A stretch of DNA of 17,327 nucleotides, taken from NCBI GenBank assembly GCA_023458355.1, contig JAEWZS010000094.1, positions 1 through 17,327 of the forward strand. Direction: 5' to 3'. The notes beneath the pieces were generated by a model. That model was not told the DNA's origin. It ran no database searches and saw only the letters and a program-made list of their open reading frames with translations. Positions 1 through 7,259 of this stretch are shown one piece after another (positions within the stretch are counted from its first letter, which is position 1; every line of letters starts with the position of its first letter). This DNA is from Bacillota bacterium (GTDB taxonomy: Bacteria; Bacillota; Clostridia; Christensenellales; CAG-138). Both the position numbers and the translations under genes were made by a program.

Positions 1-1469
1 ATAAGGATGCCATGTTCCGCACCTTTGCCTGTACCGACCATAATGGCAGTTGGTGTGGCAAGCCCAAGCGCGCAGGGACATGCGATGACCAATACAGATA
101 TGAAAATCGTCAGGCTGAATATCAGCGACTGTCCGGCGATCATCCATGCGATAAATGCGAGTACGGCAATCGCGACTACAATCGGCACAAAATAACCTGA
201 TACGATATCCGCCATCTGCGCTATGGGAGCTTTGGAGCCTTGCGCGTCCTCCACCAGTTTTATGATTTGTGCAAGAGCGGTATCCCCGCCAACTTTTGTC
301 GCTTTAAAGCGAATTGAACCGTTTTTGTTGATACTTGCCGCATATACCTTATCACCGGCCTTTTTGTCGATCGGCATGCTTTCACCCGTCAGCATGGATT
401 CGTCGATGGAAGTATGCCCTTCGAGCACTTCGCCGTCTACCGGTATTTTATCGCCGGGTTTTACTATGATTACGTCGCCTATCTCCACTTCGTCAATGGG
501 AAGTTCAATCTCTTTGCCATCCTGAATGACGATTGCTGTTTTCGGAGCAAGTCCCATCAGCTTTTTAATAGCCTCCGAAGTTTTGCCTTTCGATACCGCC
601 TCCAAGGACTTACCGAGCAGGATCAGCGTGATGATGACGCCTGCTGTTTCAAAATACAGTCCCTCAACGGCGCCGAAGTTGCCGATCGTGATCTGGTATG
701 TGGAATACAGGCTGTACACGATTGCGGCAGTCGTTCCGATTGCGATAAGCGAGTCCATATTGGGGCTTCTTTGGATTAGCGCTTTAAAGCCGACCGTGTA
801 GAATTTGTTTCCGGCTATAACGATCGGAATCGTCAACAGAATCTGCGCGATAGCGTACGTTAATGGATACTGCATCGGGTTGAGGAACGCGGGAATCGGA
901 AACGGCAGCCACCAGATCATAGAACCCATCGCTAGATATAGAAGCGGAACCCCAAAAACAGCAGATACGATGAATTTGGTCCAAAGTATTTTTATTTCCT
1001 TTTGTTTGCGAATTTTATCTTCATCAACCGCGGCCTTTCTCTCAATTTCGAGCGCCTTATAGCCTGCCTTTTCGATTGTACTTTTTAATGCCGATAGTTT
1101 CGTTTGCTGAGGATTATACTCAACGACTGCTTTTTCCGTGGCATAATTGACGCTAGCGTGTGCTACGCCTTCCATTTTTCCAAGAGCCTTTTCAATTCTT
1201 TGCGCACATGCAGCGCAGGTCATTCCGCCGATTGGAATCGTTACGTTTCTGTTAGGTATTTCTTCCTGTATTCCATACCCAACCTTTTCTATGGTTTCAC
1301 GAAGATTGTCCATAGATACTTTTCCGCCATCATATTCGACGGACAACTTTTCCGTTGCAAAGTTAACGGACGCATTTGATACGCCTTCTATCTTATTCAC
1401 GGCTTTTTCTATTCTTTGCGCACATGCCGCGCAGGTCATGCCGCTTATTTTTAGAGTATCCTTATTCAT
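1..1469 (-). CDS. copA: Copper-translocating P1B-type ATPase CopA (N-terminal 489 residues; C-terminus beyond window)
   Basis: This is a heavy-metal P-type ATPase that exports Cu(I) across the cytoplasmic membrane using ATP. What is visible: two N-terminal HMA domains, each with GMTCAAC (residues 10-16 and 82-88), then transmembrane helices, the actuator-domain motif TGES (361-364) and the membrane metal-binding motif CPC (464-466), which is the Cu(I)/Ag(I) signature. The frame stays open to position 1, so the phosphorylation motif DKTGT and the ATP-binding domain lie outside; family members are usually 740-800 residues. The ATG at 1467-1469 is preceded by an AAGGGA-like ribosome site about 10 nt away. 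It lies 43 bp downstream of csoR on the same strand, so the two are probably one operon controlled by the CsoR operator at 1857-1871. Silver rather than copper is possible, but the CsoR context favours copper. Confidence 0.96.
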   Translation of the reverse strand, partial: MNKDTLKISGMTCAACAQRIEKAVNKIEGVSNASVNFATEKLSVEYDGGKVSMDNLRETIEKVGYGIQEEIPNRNVTIPIGGMTCAACAQRIEKALGKMEGVAHASVNYATEKAVVEYNPQQTKLSALKSTIEKAGYKALEIERKAAVDEDKIRKQKEIKILWTKFIVSAVFGVPLLYLAMGSMIWWLPFPIPAFLNPMQYPLTYAIAQILLTIPIVIAGNKFYTVGFKALIQRSPNMDSLIAIGTTAAIVYSLYSTYQITIGNFGAVEGLYFETAGVIITLILLGKSLEAVSKGKTSEAIKKLMGLAPKTAIVIQDGKEIELPIDEVEIGDVIIVKPGDKIPVDGEVLEGHTSIDESMLTGESMPIDKKAGDKVYAASINKNGSIRFKATKVGGDTALAQIIKLVEDAQGSKAPIAQMADIVSGYFVPIVVAIAVLAFIAWMIAGQSLIFSLTIFISVLVIACPCALGLATPTAIMVGTGKGAEHGIL

Positions 1470-1512
1470 GAACCGAATATCCCTTCGCTAATATAATAAT
1501 CTGATGAAAGTA

Positions 1513-1830
1513 TCAGAACATTTTTCCTATCGTGCCTAAAAGCTCATCTATAATTTCATCGTCTCCGCTGCGAATCTTCTCAACAAGACATCCTCTGATA
1601 TGGGTTTCCAAAACCAGCTTGCTTACAGAATTTAATGCTGATTGCGCAGCTGATATTTGGTGAAGAACATCGTCACAGTAGCTATCCTTTTCAATCATAC
1701 CTTTAATTCCGCGAATTTGTCCTTCCACGCGATTTAATCTTGTCAAAAGTGCGGATTTTAGTTTTTGCTCCCGTGAAGTCATTCTTTCACAGTGTTCGCA
1801 TCCACTCTGTACCTTTTTCTTATCTTCCAT
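1513..1830 (-). CDS. csoR: Copper-sensing transcriptional repressor CsoR
   Basis: This is a 105-residue all-helical DNA-binding repressor of the CsoR/RcnR/FrmR (DUF156) family. Apo-CsoR binds the operator and Cu(I) binding releases it. The Cu(I) triad is intact: C52, H77 and C81, in the contexts YCDDVLHQ and ETHIRGC. The family motif LNRVEGQIRGI is at residues 32-42. This ligand set separates copper sensors from the nickel (RcnR) and formaldehyde (FrmR) branches. An extra N-terminal CEHCE motif (11-15) offers two more cysteines and a histidine, a common but functionally unclear extension. The ATG follows a GGAGGA ribosome site at 1838-1843. A promoter and an operator lie directly upstream, so autoregulation together with copA is expected. 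Confidence 0.95.
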   Translation of the reverse strand: MEDKKKVQSGCEHCERMTSREQKLKSALLTRLNRVEGQIRGIKGMIEKDSYCDDVLHQISAAQSALNSVSKLVLETHIRGCLVEKIRSGDDEIIDELLGTIGKMF

Positions 1831-1837
1831 TCCAACT

Positions 1838-1843
1838 TCCTCC
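1838..1843 (-). promoter_or_regulatory. Ribosome binding site of csoR
   Basis: The minus strand reads GGAGGA seven bases before the csoR ATG. It fixes the start codon of csoR. Confidence 0.75.
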
Positions 1844-1856
1844 GCAACTTATACTA

Positions 1857-1871
1857 TACCCCCCTAGGGTA
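1857..1871. promoter_or_regulatory. CsoR operator (copper box)
   Basis: The minus strand reads TACCCTAGGGGGGTA. This is a G/C-tract pseudo-palindrome of the same form as the Bacillus copZA CsoR site, as I remember it (TACCC-N-GGGGGTA). It begins about seven bases downstream of the -10 element of the csoR promoter, so bound repressor would cover the transcription start. It is the only such box I found in the window; none was found upstream of the HMA-TauE/SafE gene or the two-component genes. Confidence 0.9.
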
Positions 1872-1878
1872 CATGAAC

Positions 1879-1908
1879 ATAATAAGCTATTACAGTACTT
1901 CATGTCAA
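1879..1908 (-). promoter_or_regulatory. Promoter of csoR-copA
   Basis: On the minus strand there is a perfect -35 TTGACA (1903-1908), an 18-bp spacer and a -10 TATTAT (1879-1884). The CsoR operator follows immediately downstream. A perfect 10-bp palindrome GGTAATTACC (1914-1923) sits five bases upstream of the -35 element and could be a second regulatory site. Confidence 0.85.
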
Positions 1909-1956
1909 CAGTGGGTAATTACCTATTACGTTCTTCCATCCAAGCAACAACCAAAT

Positions 1957-3843
1957 TCAGTGGCAGGAAGGGGCACCGGATTTACCGCCTCCGTAGCCGT
2001 AGCCCGGGTTATAATCGAAATTACTGGGAACTAAAGGCCGGTAGTCTCCAAGCTCTTGCTTGATTGCATCCATATCAAAATTATCGATATCATCAACAAC
2101 CTTTACATAGCCATAAAAGCTATAATCAATCGCAGAAAAATCAAAATCCGTTTCCGGTACGAGTCTTATAAGGTTCTCGCCTTGCTGCATATTAGCCCTT
2201 GTGTAATAATTAGGAAAGACAAGGCTTCTGTTAGTCGCTCCGATACTTACCCCGTTAATAATCCAATCCGTTTCGATTCCAACTTGCATAACGATAACAG
2301 CAGGTGAGAACCCATTTTCATCCATATCAATTGAAACGGTTTGCTTGCCATTACTTATTTCTGCAACAGCAATTTTCTCGAGAGGTATTTTATAATCAAC
2401 AGAATCCCCCGGCCTGTTTGGTGCTACCACAATAGGTGATCCGGGTTCGGATTCTGCTTCACTCCCATCCACCTCACTGTTATTAATATCATCAACGACC
2501 GTTATTTTACTCCTGATCATTCCCATCCAGCAGCTATATGGCATAGTTCCACTTTCTGTCGGCGTAAACTCGATGTTGTTATCACCTTCTTTAAGTGGTA
2601 TCTCTTTGTTCAACATAGGTATAATGATGCTGTTGTTACAGCCGTTGAGGTCATATTCTCCCGCTTTGATGATCCATTTCACGGGAATACCTTTTTGAAC
2701 CGTAATTGGTTGATACCGCCCGGAAGTAAGCTGTGTTGTTATTGTCTGAACCCCGTTGTTTATCACAGCTACATTTCCGTTTTGCGCACTTACAGCGTTT
2801 GCCTTACCGGTCGGAAAAGATACATCTAAGCCGGATAGGCTCATTCCGTTTGTGAACATAAATACGCCTAAAACAACTACAAGATATGCGCTGACCGTCA
2901 TCATCTTGCTTGTAAACTTTTTTGAAAGCACTGAGCTTAACGCACCAAGCCCGAACATTAAGGGGACGGTACCTAAACTGAATAGCAGCATTGAGACAGC
3001 ACCCCCCAAGGCGCTTCCCGTTGATAGCGCGTAAAGCTGCATAGATTGCAACGGCCCGCATGGCATAAGGCCATTCAGCAATCCAACAACAAGCGGTCCT
3101 CTGCCTTTCTTTTGCTGATTGACTTTACCTGCAAATGCTTTCGGCATTCTCGGGCTAAGCTTACGAAGCCAAGGAAATATATTCAGCATATTGATGCCCA
3201 TGATGACCATGAATACTCCGGCTGCAAGCTGTACGATTCCTTTCATTGTTCCGGAAAAGCTTACAACCGAACCAATCGCTCCTACAATTGCACCGACAAC
3301 TGTATAGGAAATTACTCTACCAAGATTATATAGTAGACTTGGTCTTAATGAGGATAACTTACCGGATCCAGAAACAGGCACTGTCGGAACGCATTGAGAT
3401 AAATTGATACCTCCGCACATAGCAACACAATGGACAGACGTCAATATACCGATAATAAACAGCATGCCATACCCCATGCCCTCCTTTGCTGTCGGGAAAG
3501 CATTAAAAATACGCACAATACCAAATCGATCGGCAATCATATATAGAGCGAAGATTATAATACCTATACCAATTAATTTTGTAATGTTCGTTTTACTGTA
3601 TGATTTATTATTTACTGCTTTTGCTGTCGCTTCGACGGCAGAATAACCCATTCTGCCGATGATTTTTAAAATTTCGTCGAGGTTAATGATCCCGGTATCA
3701 TAGGATACATTACCTGTTCCTTTTGTATAGCTTATGTTTGCATCCAATATTCCCTCTGTAGCTTTTAGTTTTCTTTCAATCCTGCTTTCGCAGCTAACAC
3801 ATGTCATGCCTTTGATATTCAAACTTTTCGACAATATTGCCAC
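1957..3843 (-). CDS. HMA domain - TauE/SafE-like membrane protein - cupredoxin-like tail (copper handling)
   Basis: This is a 628-residue modular membrane protein. Residues 6-70 form an HMA metallochaperone domain with the GMTCVSC motif (C15, C18). Residues about 88-335 form a multi-helix core of the TauE/SafE/DsbD-like type with HCVAMCGG (138-145) and a MPCGP motif (260-264). Residues about 365-451 are a plastocyanin-like domain with possible soft-metal ligands C402, C438, M440 and M442 (YSCWMGM). Residues about 490-584 look like a second, degenerate cupredoxin domain without those ligands. The protein ends in a Gly/Tyr-rich tail finishing in SCH. The start is GTG: an AGGAGG site lies seven bases upstream (3851-3856). 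Such proteins are often annotated as sulfite exporters, but the domains and the neighbouring csoR-copA argue for moving or buffering copper. The direction of transport and the true substrate are inference. Confidence 0.85.
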   Translation of the reverse strand: MAILSKSLNIKGMTCVSCESRIERKLKATEGILDANISYTKGTGNVSYDTGIINLDEILKIIGRMGYSAVEATAKAVNNKSYSKTNITKLIGIGIIIFALYMIADRFGIVRIFNAFPTAKEGMGYGMLFIIGILTSVHCVAMCGGINLSQCVPTVPVSGSGKLSSLRPSLLYNLGRVISYTVVGAIVGAIGSVVSFSGTMKGIVQLAAGVFMVIMGINMLNIFPWLRKLSPRMPKAFAGKVNQQKKGRGPLVVGLLNGLMPCGPLQSMQLYALSTGSALGGAVSMLLFSLGTVPLMFGLGALSSVLSKKFTSKMMTVSAYLVVVLGVFMFTNGMSLSGLDVSFPTGKANAVSAQNGNVAVINNGVQTITTQLTSGRYQPITVQKGIPVKWIIKAGEYDLNGCNNSIIIPMLNKEIPLKEGDNNIEFTPTESGTMPYSCWMGMIRSKITVVDDINNSEVDGSEAESEPGSPIVVAPNRPGDSVDYKIPLEKIAVAEISNGKQTVSIDMDENGFSPAVIVMQVGIETDWIINGVSIGATNRSLVFPNYYTRANMQQGENLIRLVPETDFDFSAIDYSFYGYVKVVDDIDNFDMDAIKQELGDYRPLVPSNFDYNPGYGYGGGKSGAPSCH

Positions 3844-3850
3844 TGCTGTT

Positions 3851-3856
3851 CCTCCT
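3851..3856 (-). promoter_or_regulatory. Ribosome binding site deciding a GTG start
   Basis: The minus strand reads AGGAGG, seven bases before GTG at 3841-3843. This supports GTG as the initiation codon of the HMA-TauE/SafE gene. Confidence 0.8.
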
Positions 3857-3929
3857 AATAAGCTTCATGCTTGTAGTAGTTTAAAAAAACAGTGTGAAGA
3901 TATGATGTAGATTCAAAAATCTAGTACGC

Positions 3930-3944
3930 TAACCATGCCGGTTA
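3930..3944. promoter_or_regulatory. Inverted repeat TAACC-N5-GGTTA upstream of the HMA-TauE/SafE gene
   Basis: Five-base perfect arms are separated by five bases, in the 182-bp gap between the kinase stop and the HMA-TauE/SafE start. It is a candidate operator, perhaps for the neighbouring response regulator. The arms are short, so chance is possible. I found no clear -35/-10 pair in this gap. Confidence 0.3.
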
Positions 3945-3954
3945 AATAGAATTA

Positions 3955-3988
3955 AGGACATATTATTCTCAAAGTAATAATACGTCCT
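3955..3988. terminator. Hairpin after the two-component operon, possible terminator
   Basis: A 13-base arm (3955-3967) pairs with 3976-3988, with one G-U pair and an 8-base loop. On the minus strand it lies 37 bp after the kinase stop and is followed by an A/T-rich stretch (TAATTCTATTTAA) rather than a clean U-tract. It could end the kinase transcript or be a regulatory stem before the HMA-TauE/SafE gene. Confidence 0.5.
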
Positions 3989-4025
3989 ATCGTTCAATTC
4001 TCATGCGGATTTTGGCTAAACTTTG

Positions 4026-5414
4026 CTATTCTATGGGCAATAAAACCGTAAACACGGTACCTTTCCCCTGTTCGCTTGTAACGCTGATTGTTCCTTTATG
4101 TGCAAGAACGATAGCTTTTACGATCGTTAGACCAATCCCCGATCCGCCTGTAATACGACTTCTGGATTGATCTGCCCGATAGAACCGTTCGAAAATGTAT
4201 GGGATATCCTTTTTCGCAATACCCTGACCTGTATCGCTGACTAGTATCTCTGCCATATCACCTTTATTTGTTAATGTTATTTTGACTTCGCCGCATTTAC
4301 CGGTAAACTTTTGCGCATTGGCGAGTAGATTGACGAGTACTTGGCTTATCTTATCCTCATCCGCTGTTATTTCGAGCGGCTCCGTAAAATACTGCAGTTT
4401 CACTTCGTTTGCCATAAATCCGCTCTCGAAATTCACTACGGTTCGGCCTATCAGTTGGGCTAAATTAAACTTTTCCTTATGAAGCTGCATATTCTCCGAA
4501 TCATACCTTGCAAGCCTCTCAAGATCAAAAGTTAACTTGCTTAACCTTACGGTTTCTTCATGGCAGCTTATCAATCTATTCTTGTCAGGCTCCCAAACGC
4601 CGTCTATCATCGCTTCCAGATGGCTTTGCAGTGTAGCAAGCGGCGTACGAAGCTCATGTGCAACGTCACCTGTAAGGCGTTTTCTCAATCGCTCTTGCTG
4701 CTCCAGCGAATCCGCCAGCGCATTGATTGATCCCGTCAGCTCTATAATTTCTGTAGTAGAGGATTTTTCGCGGATACGGTCTAAATATTCACCCTTGGCA
4801 ATTTTTTTCGCAGTCGCGATCACATGCCCAATTGGAGTTGTGAGATGCTTCGCCATTACAGCACCAAGCAGCATCGCAATCATTGCGCATACCACCGCCG
4901 TCCAAATTAAAAGGTTATTTAAAGTTTTTAAATATTGCACATCGTTGTCGCTGTAATAATACGGTCCGTAAAAACCTATATCAACACTACCGATAACGAT
5001 ATCTTCGGAGATCAGACTAAAGCTTTGCTCCGTATAGCCGCCCTCAAACCCGGGACTAATCCTTTGCATATTTTTCGCCATATCCTCCAGCATGGCGGTG
5101 CAAAAGCCCATATTATGCGCCATAGCGTCCCAAAGAATTTTTCCTTCTGTGTCTTTTATCCTAAGCATCAGCCCTTCCGAAAGCATATTTACCCCAATGC
5201 TTTCAAGGCCGCCTTCGCTCCATCCGCCCCAGCTTTCATACCGTGATTGTAAAAGCTTAACAAGCTCTTCATTATTCTTCTTTTGATTATCGATGACGTA
5301 TCCTCTGAATTGACTTTCCAGCAAAAGATTAGCTAAAATGCCTACAGCTGCGGTCAAAAACAAAGTTATGACCAAAAAAGAAGCCGTCAGCTTAACACGC
5401 AAGCTCAGCTTCAT
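4026..5414 (-). CDS. Membrane sensor histidine kinase (HAMP-HisKA-HATPase), putative metal sensor
   Basis: This 462-residue kinase autophosphorylates and passes phosphate to the response regulator encoded just upstream. Order: TM1 (about 9-32), an extracytoplasmic sensor (33-165), TM2 (about 167-188), HAMP (189-240), an H-box with the phosphoacceptor H253 in VAHELRTP, an N-box (NLLANAQ, 362-368), G1 (SDTGQGI, 393-399), an F-box (FERFYR, 408-413) and G2 (GGSGIGL, 423-429). All catalytic motifs are intact. The sensor holds a dense run of soft-metal ligands at residues 98-116 (M98, H100, M102, C105, M108, M112, M116), which suggests Cu(I)/Ag(I) sensing in the manner of CusS-type kinases. That is inference, helped by the neighbouring copper genes. 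Its ATG overlaps the regulator stop by 4 bp (ATGA), so the pair is translationally coupled. Confidence 0.93.
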   Translation of the reverse strand: MKLSLRVKLTASFLVITLFLTAAVGILANLLLESQFRGYVIDNQKKNNEELVKLLQSRYESWGGWSEGGLESIGVNMLSEGLMLRIKDTEGKILWDAMAHNMGFCTAMLEDMAKNMQRISPGFEGGYTEQSFSLISEDIVIGSVDIGFYGPYYYSDNDVQYLKTLNNLLIWTAVVCAMIAMLLGAVMAKHLTTPIGHVIATAKKIAKGEYLDRIREKSSTTEIIELTGSINALADSLEQQERLRKRLTGDVAHELRTPLATLQSHLEAMIDGVWEPDKNRLISCHEETVRLSKLTFDLERLARYDSENMQLHKEKFNLAQLIGRTVVNFESGFMANEVKLQYFTEPLEITADEDKISQVLVNLLANAQKFTGKCGEVKITLTNKGDMAEILVSDTGQGIAKKDIPYIFERFYRADQSRSRITGGSGIGLTIVKAIVLAHKGTISVTSEQGKGTVFTVLLPIE

Positions 5415-6154
5415 AGAATATCACCGCCAAACTTATATCCTACACCGTGTATGGTTCTAACATATTGCGGCGCTTTCGGGTCAGTTTCGATTTTGTGCCG
5501 AATGTTTTTTATGTGCGTATCAATCACACGGTCAAAGCCCTCAAACTCGCTGCCCAAAGCGAAATTGATCAGCTCATCCCGGGTAAATGCCTTTGATGGA
5601 TACTTGGCCATCGTCATTAGTATTCGGTATTCGTTAGGTGTGAGCTGTACATTCACACCTTTTTTTCTAACTTCGTGCCGTAGATTGTCCAACACAAGCT
5701 CGCCGTTATTATACGAAATTTCGTCAGCGATAGGCACCGCCTCTTTAGATACCCTTCGAAGCACTGCTTCCGCACGCGCGAGAACCTGTTTGGGGCTGAA
5801 CGGTTTCGTAACATAATCGTCCGCACCTATCCCAAGCCCTTCAAGTATGCTTTCTTCCTCGGACTTCGCGGTCAGCATGATGATTGGCACGCGTGACTTT
5901 TTTCGGAGTGTTTTACATACTTCTTCTCCGCTCATGCCCGGCATCATAAGATCCAAGACGATCAGCGAAGGTGCATGGCGTTCAAATAGTTCAATCGCTT
6001 GCGTTCCGCTCTCAGCCGTTTCAACACTGTATCCGGCTTTTTCGAAATAAGATCGCAATACATCGGAAATTTTCTTTTCATCATCAACGATGAGTACCGA
6101 CCTTTCCGCGGTTATCGTAAACAACTCCTTACTATACTTGCATTTGTACGACAA
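5411..6154 (-). CDS. OmpR/PhoB-family response regulator
   Basis: The protein has a receiver domain followed by a winged-helix DNA-binding domain; it is the partner of the kinase downstream. In the 247-residue reading the acidic pair is D24/D25, the phosphorylated aspartate is D68 (LIVLDLMMPG), T95 is the switch residue and K117 the conserved lysine (VTKPF). The C-terminal part (about 150-245) has the typical TPNEYRIL and VRTIHGVGYKF motifs. The start is uncertain. The only conventional in-frame start is TTG at 6152-6154, which lacks a well-placed ribosome site and leaves a 13-residue non-homologous leader. A good AAGGAG (6125-6130) sits nine bases before an in-frame ATA codon at 6113-6115. 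Starting there gives the standard N-terminus (..TAERSVLIVDDE) and puts the phosphorylated residue at position 55. Confidence 0.93.
   Translation of the reverse strand: MSYKCKYSKELFTITAERSVLIVDDEKKISDVLRSYFEKAGYSVETAESGTQAIELFERHAPSLIVLDLMMPGMSGEEVCKTLRKKSRVPIIMLTAKSEEESILEGLGIGADDYVTKPFSPKQVLARAEAVLRRVSKEAVPIADEISYNNGELVLDNLRHEVRKKGVNVQLTPNEYRILMTMAKYPSKAFTRDELINFALGSEFEGFDRVIDTHIKNIRHKIETDPKAPQYVRTIHGVGYKFGGDIL
6125..6130 (-). promoter_or_regulatory. Ribosome binding site in front of a possible ATA start
   Basis: The minus strand reads AAGGAG inside the long open frame of the response regulator, nine bases before ATA (6113-6115). A ribosome site here makes sense only if translation begins at that ATA or another weak start nearby. 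Confidence 0.55.
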
Positions 6155-6400
6155 ACATATCGCAAATTTATCCTTGTAGCAAAGCCGTTGGGCACTAAAC
6201 TTATCCTTAGTGATTAGCCGGTAATCATACCGCTTTCTTAGGCTGTTTGTATAGTATACCTGCTTTTTATGGAGATTAAATGAAGTTCTGATATTTACCT
6301 CAGCTAATTAGTATCCTATCCCGCTGATAGGAGAAAAAAATCCTTGGCCCATACCCATAACATTCACTCGTGCAGTAGTTCATCGCAGATCGCCGCTTTA
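6155..6400. other. Intergenic region upstream of the response regulator
   Basis: This is the 246 bp between the ADP-ribosylglycohydrolase stop and the response regulator. It holds a possible minus-strand -10 element TATACT (6253-6258) with no convincing -35, a perfect inverted repeat CGGTA-ATCA-TACCG (6219-6232) downstream of that -10, and another inverted repeat CCTATC-N5-GATAGG (6315-6331). The response regulator frame stays open through most of this stretch but has no normal start codon there. A response-regulator-controlled promoter is plausible; nothing else is supported. Confidence 0.4.
6219..6232. promoter_or_regulatory. Inverted repeat CGGTA-N4-TACCG, candidate autoregulatory site
   Basis: A perfect 5-4-5 inverted repeat lies between a TATACT -10-like hexamer and the response regulator gene. 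It shares GGTAAT..ACC with the palindrome GGTAATTACC upstream of the csoR promoter (1914-1923), which makes a common binding protein conceivable. Confidence 0.3.
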
Positions 6401-7225
6401 TCAAACTTGCACATACCTTTCCCATTCATCAAAAATGCTTCGAAGCTCTTTATCTAAATAGATAAGAGCCTTTTCTTTTATATCATCGGGAATACCATAA
6501 TACGCTTGTGCAATGCCTCCTGTAATTGCGGCTACGGTATCGCTGTCACCTCCGAGAGAAATAGCCGTGCGTATGGCATCCTCAAACGAAGTGGATTCAA
6601 GAAAGCATTGAATCGACTGCGGCACGGTTTCCTGACAGGTTTCGTTGAAGCGGTAAGTCGGTCGGATTTCGTCAATCGTAAAATTAAGAGGATAGTATTC
6701 TCTTTCAATACGCTCGCGGATTTGACTTTTTGAAGAACCTTTTCGGGCCATATAAATGGCAATTGAGGTCGCTAAAGCTCCCTTTATTCCTTCATAATGG
6801 TTATGCGTGACGGCGGTCACCGTTTCGGATAGCAGTTTTAGTTCCTCTTCGCTTCTCGCTATATATGAAACGGGGCTTATGCGCATGGCAGCACCGTTTC
6901 CGAAGCTGTTGTAAGGCTTAGGGTCGCCGCTGAACACCCATCTAAAAAACATGCCGCCAAACCCGCAGTCCGGGTGCTTTTGCCCGATCTGCTGCATATA
7001 CTTGACGGTCAGTTCGCTAAGCAGTGCACAAAAGGCACTATCCCCCCATGAAACATTCGGGGCTTTACACTTATCTGCCTCCATAATTGCTTTGGCGACT
7101 GCCAGTGTCATTATGCTGTCATCCGTGGCAAAACAGCCTTCGCCAAATAGGTCAAAGTTCTTGCTCCTATGGTTTTTGAATTCAAAACGAGAGCCTACTA
7201 TATCGCCGATAATTGCCCCTAACAT
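6401..7225 (-). CDS. ADP-ribosylglycohydrolase (ARH/DraG family)
   Basis: This 274-residue enzyme of the DraG/ARH family removes ADP-ribose from modified protein or nucleic acid, or cleaves related ADP-ribosyl compounds, using two Mg2+ or Mn2+ ions in an all-helical fold. The metal-binding motifs are present: the N-terminal GDIVGSRFEF (7-16), TDDS (34-37), NGAAMR (110-115) and the C-terminal GGDSDT (225-230) with D227, D229 and T230. The length is normal for single-domain members. The ATG follows GAGGGGG at about 6 bp. It starts 34 bp after the iadA stop, so the two are probably co-transcribed. No ADP-ribosyltransferase is visible nearby, so the substrate is unknown. Confidence 0.93.
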   Translation of the reverse strand: MLGAIIGDIVGSRFEFKNHRSKNFDLFGEGCFATDDSIMTLAVAKAIMEADKCKAPNVSWGDSAFCALLSELTVKYMQQIGQKHPDCGFGGMFFRWVFSGDPKPYNSFGNGAAMRISPVSYIARSEEELKLLSETVTAVTHNHYEGIKGALATSIAIYMARKGSSKSQIRERIEREYYPLNFTIDEIRPTYRFNETCQETVPQSIQCFLESTSFEDAIRTAISLGGDSDTVAAITGGIAQAYYGIPDDIKEKALIYLDKELRSIFDEWERYVQV

Positions 7226-7259
7226 AACAGTCCCCCTCTATAGCATGAATGTTCTCCCT

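Noticed and set aside
6315..6331. CCTATC-N5-GATAGG hairpin next to a run of seven A/T
   Set aside because: As a terminator for the minus-strand ADP-ribosylglycohydrolase gene the T-run is on the wrong side (before the stem), and no plus-strand gene ends here. Kept only as an intergenic inverted repeat.
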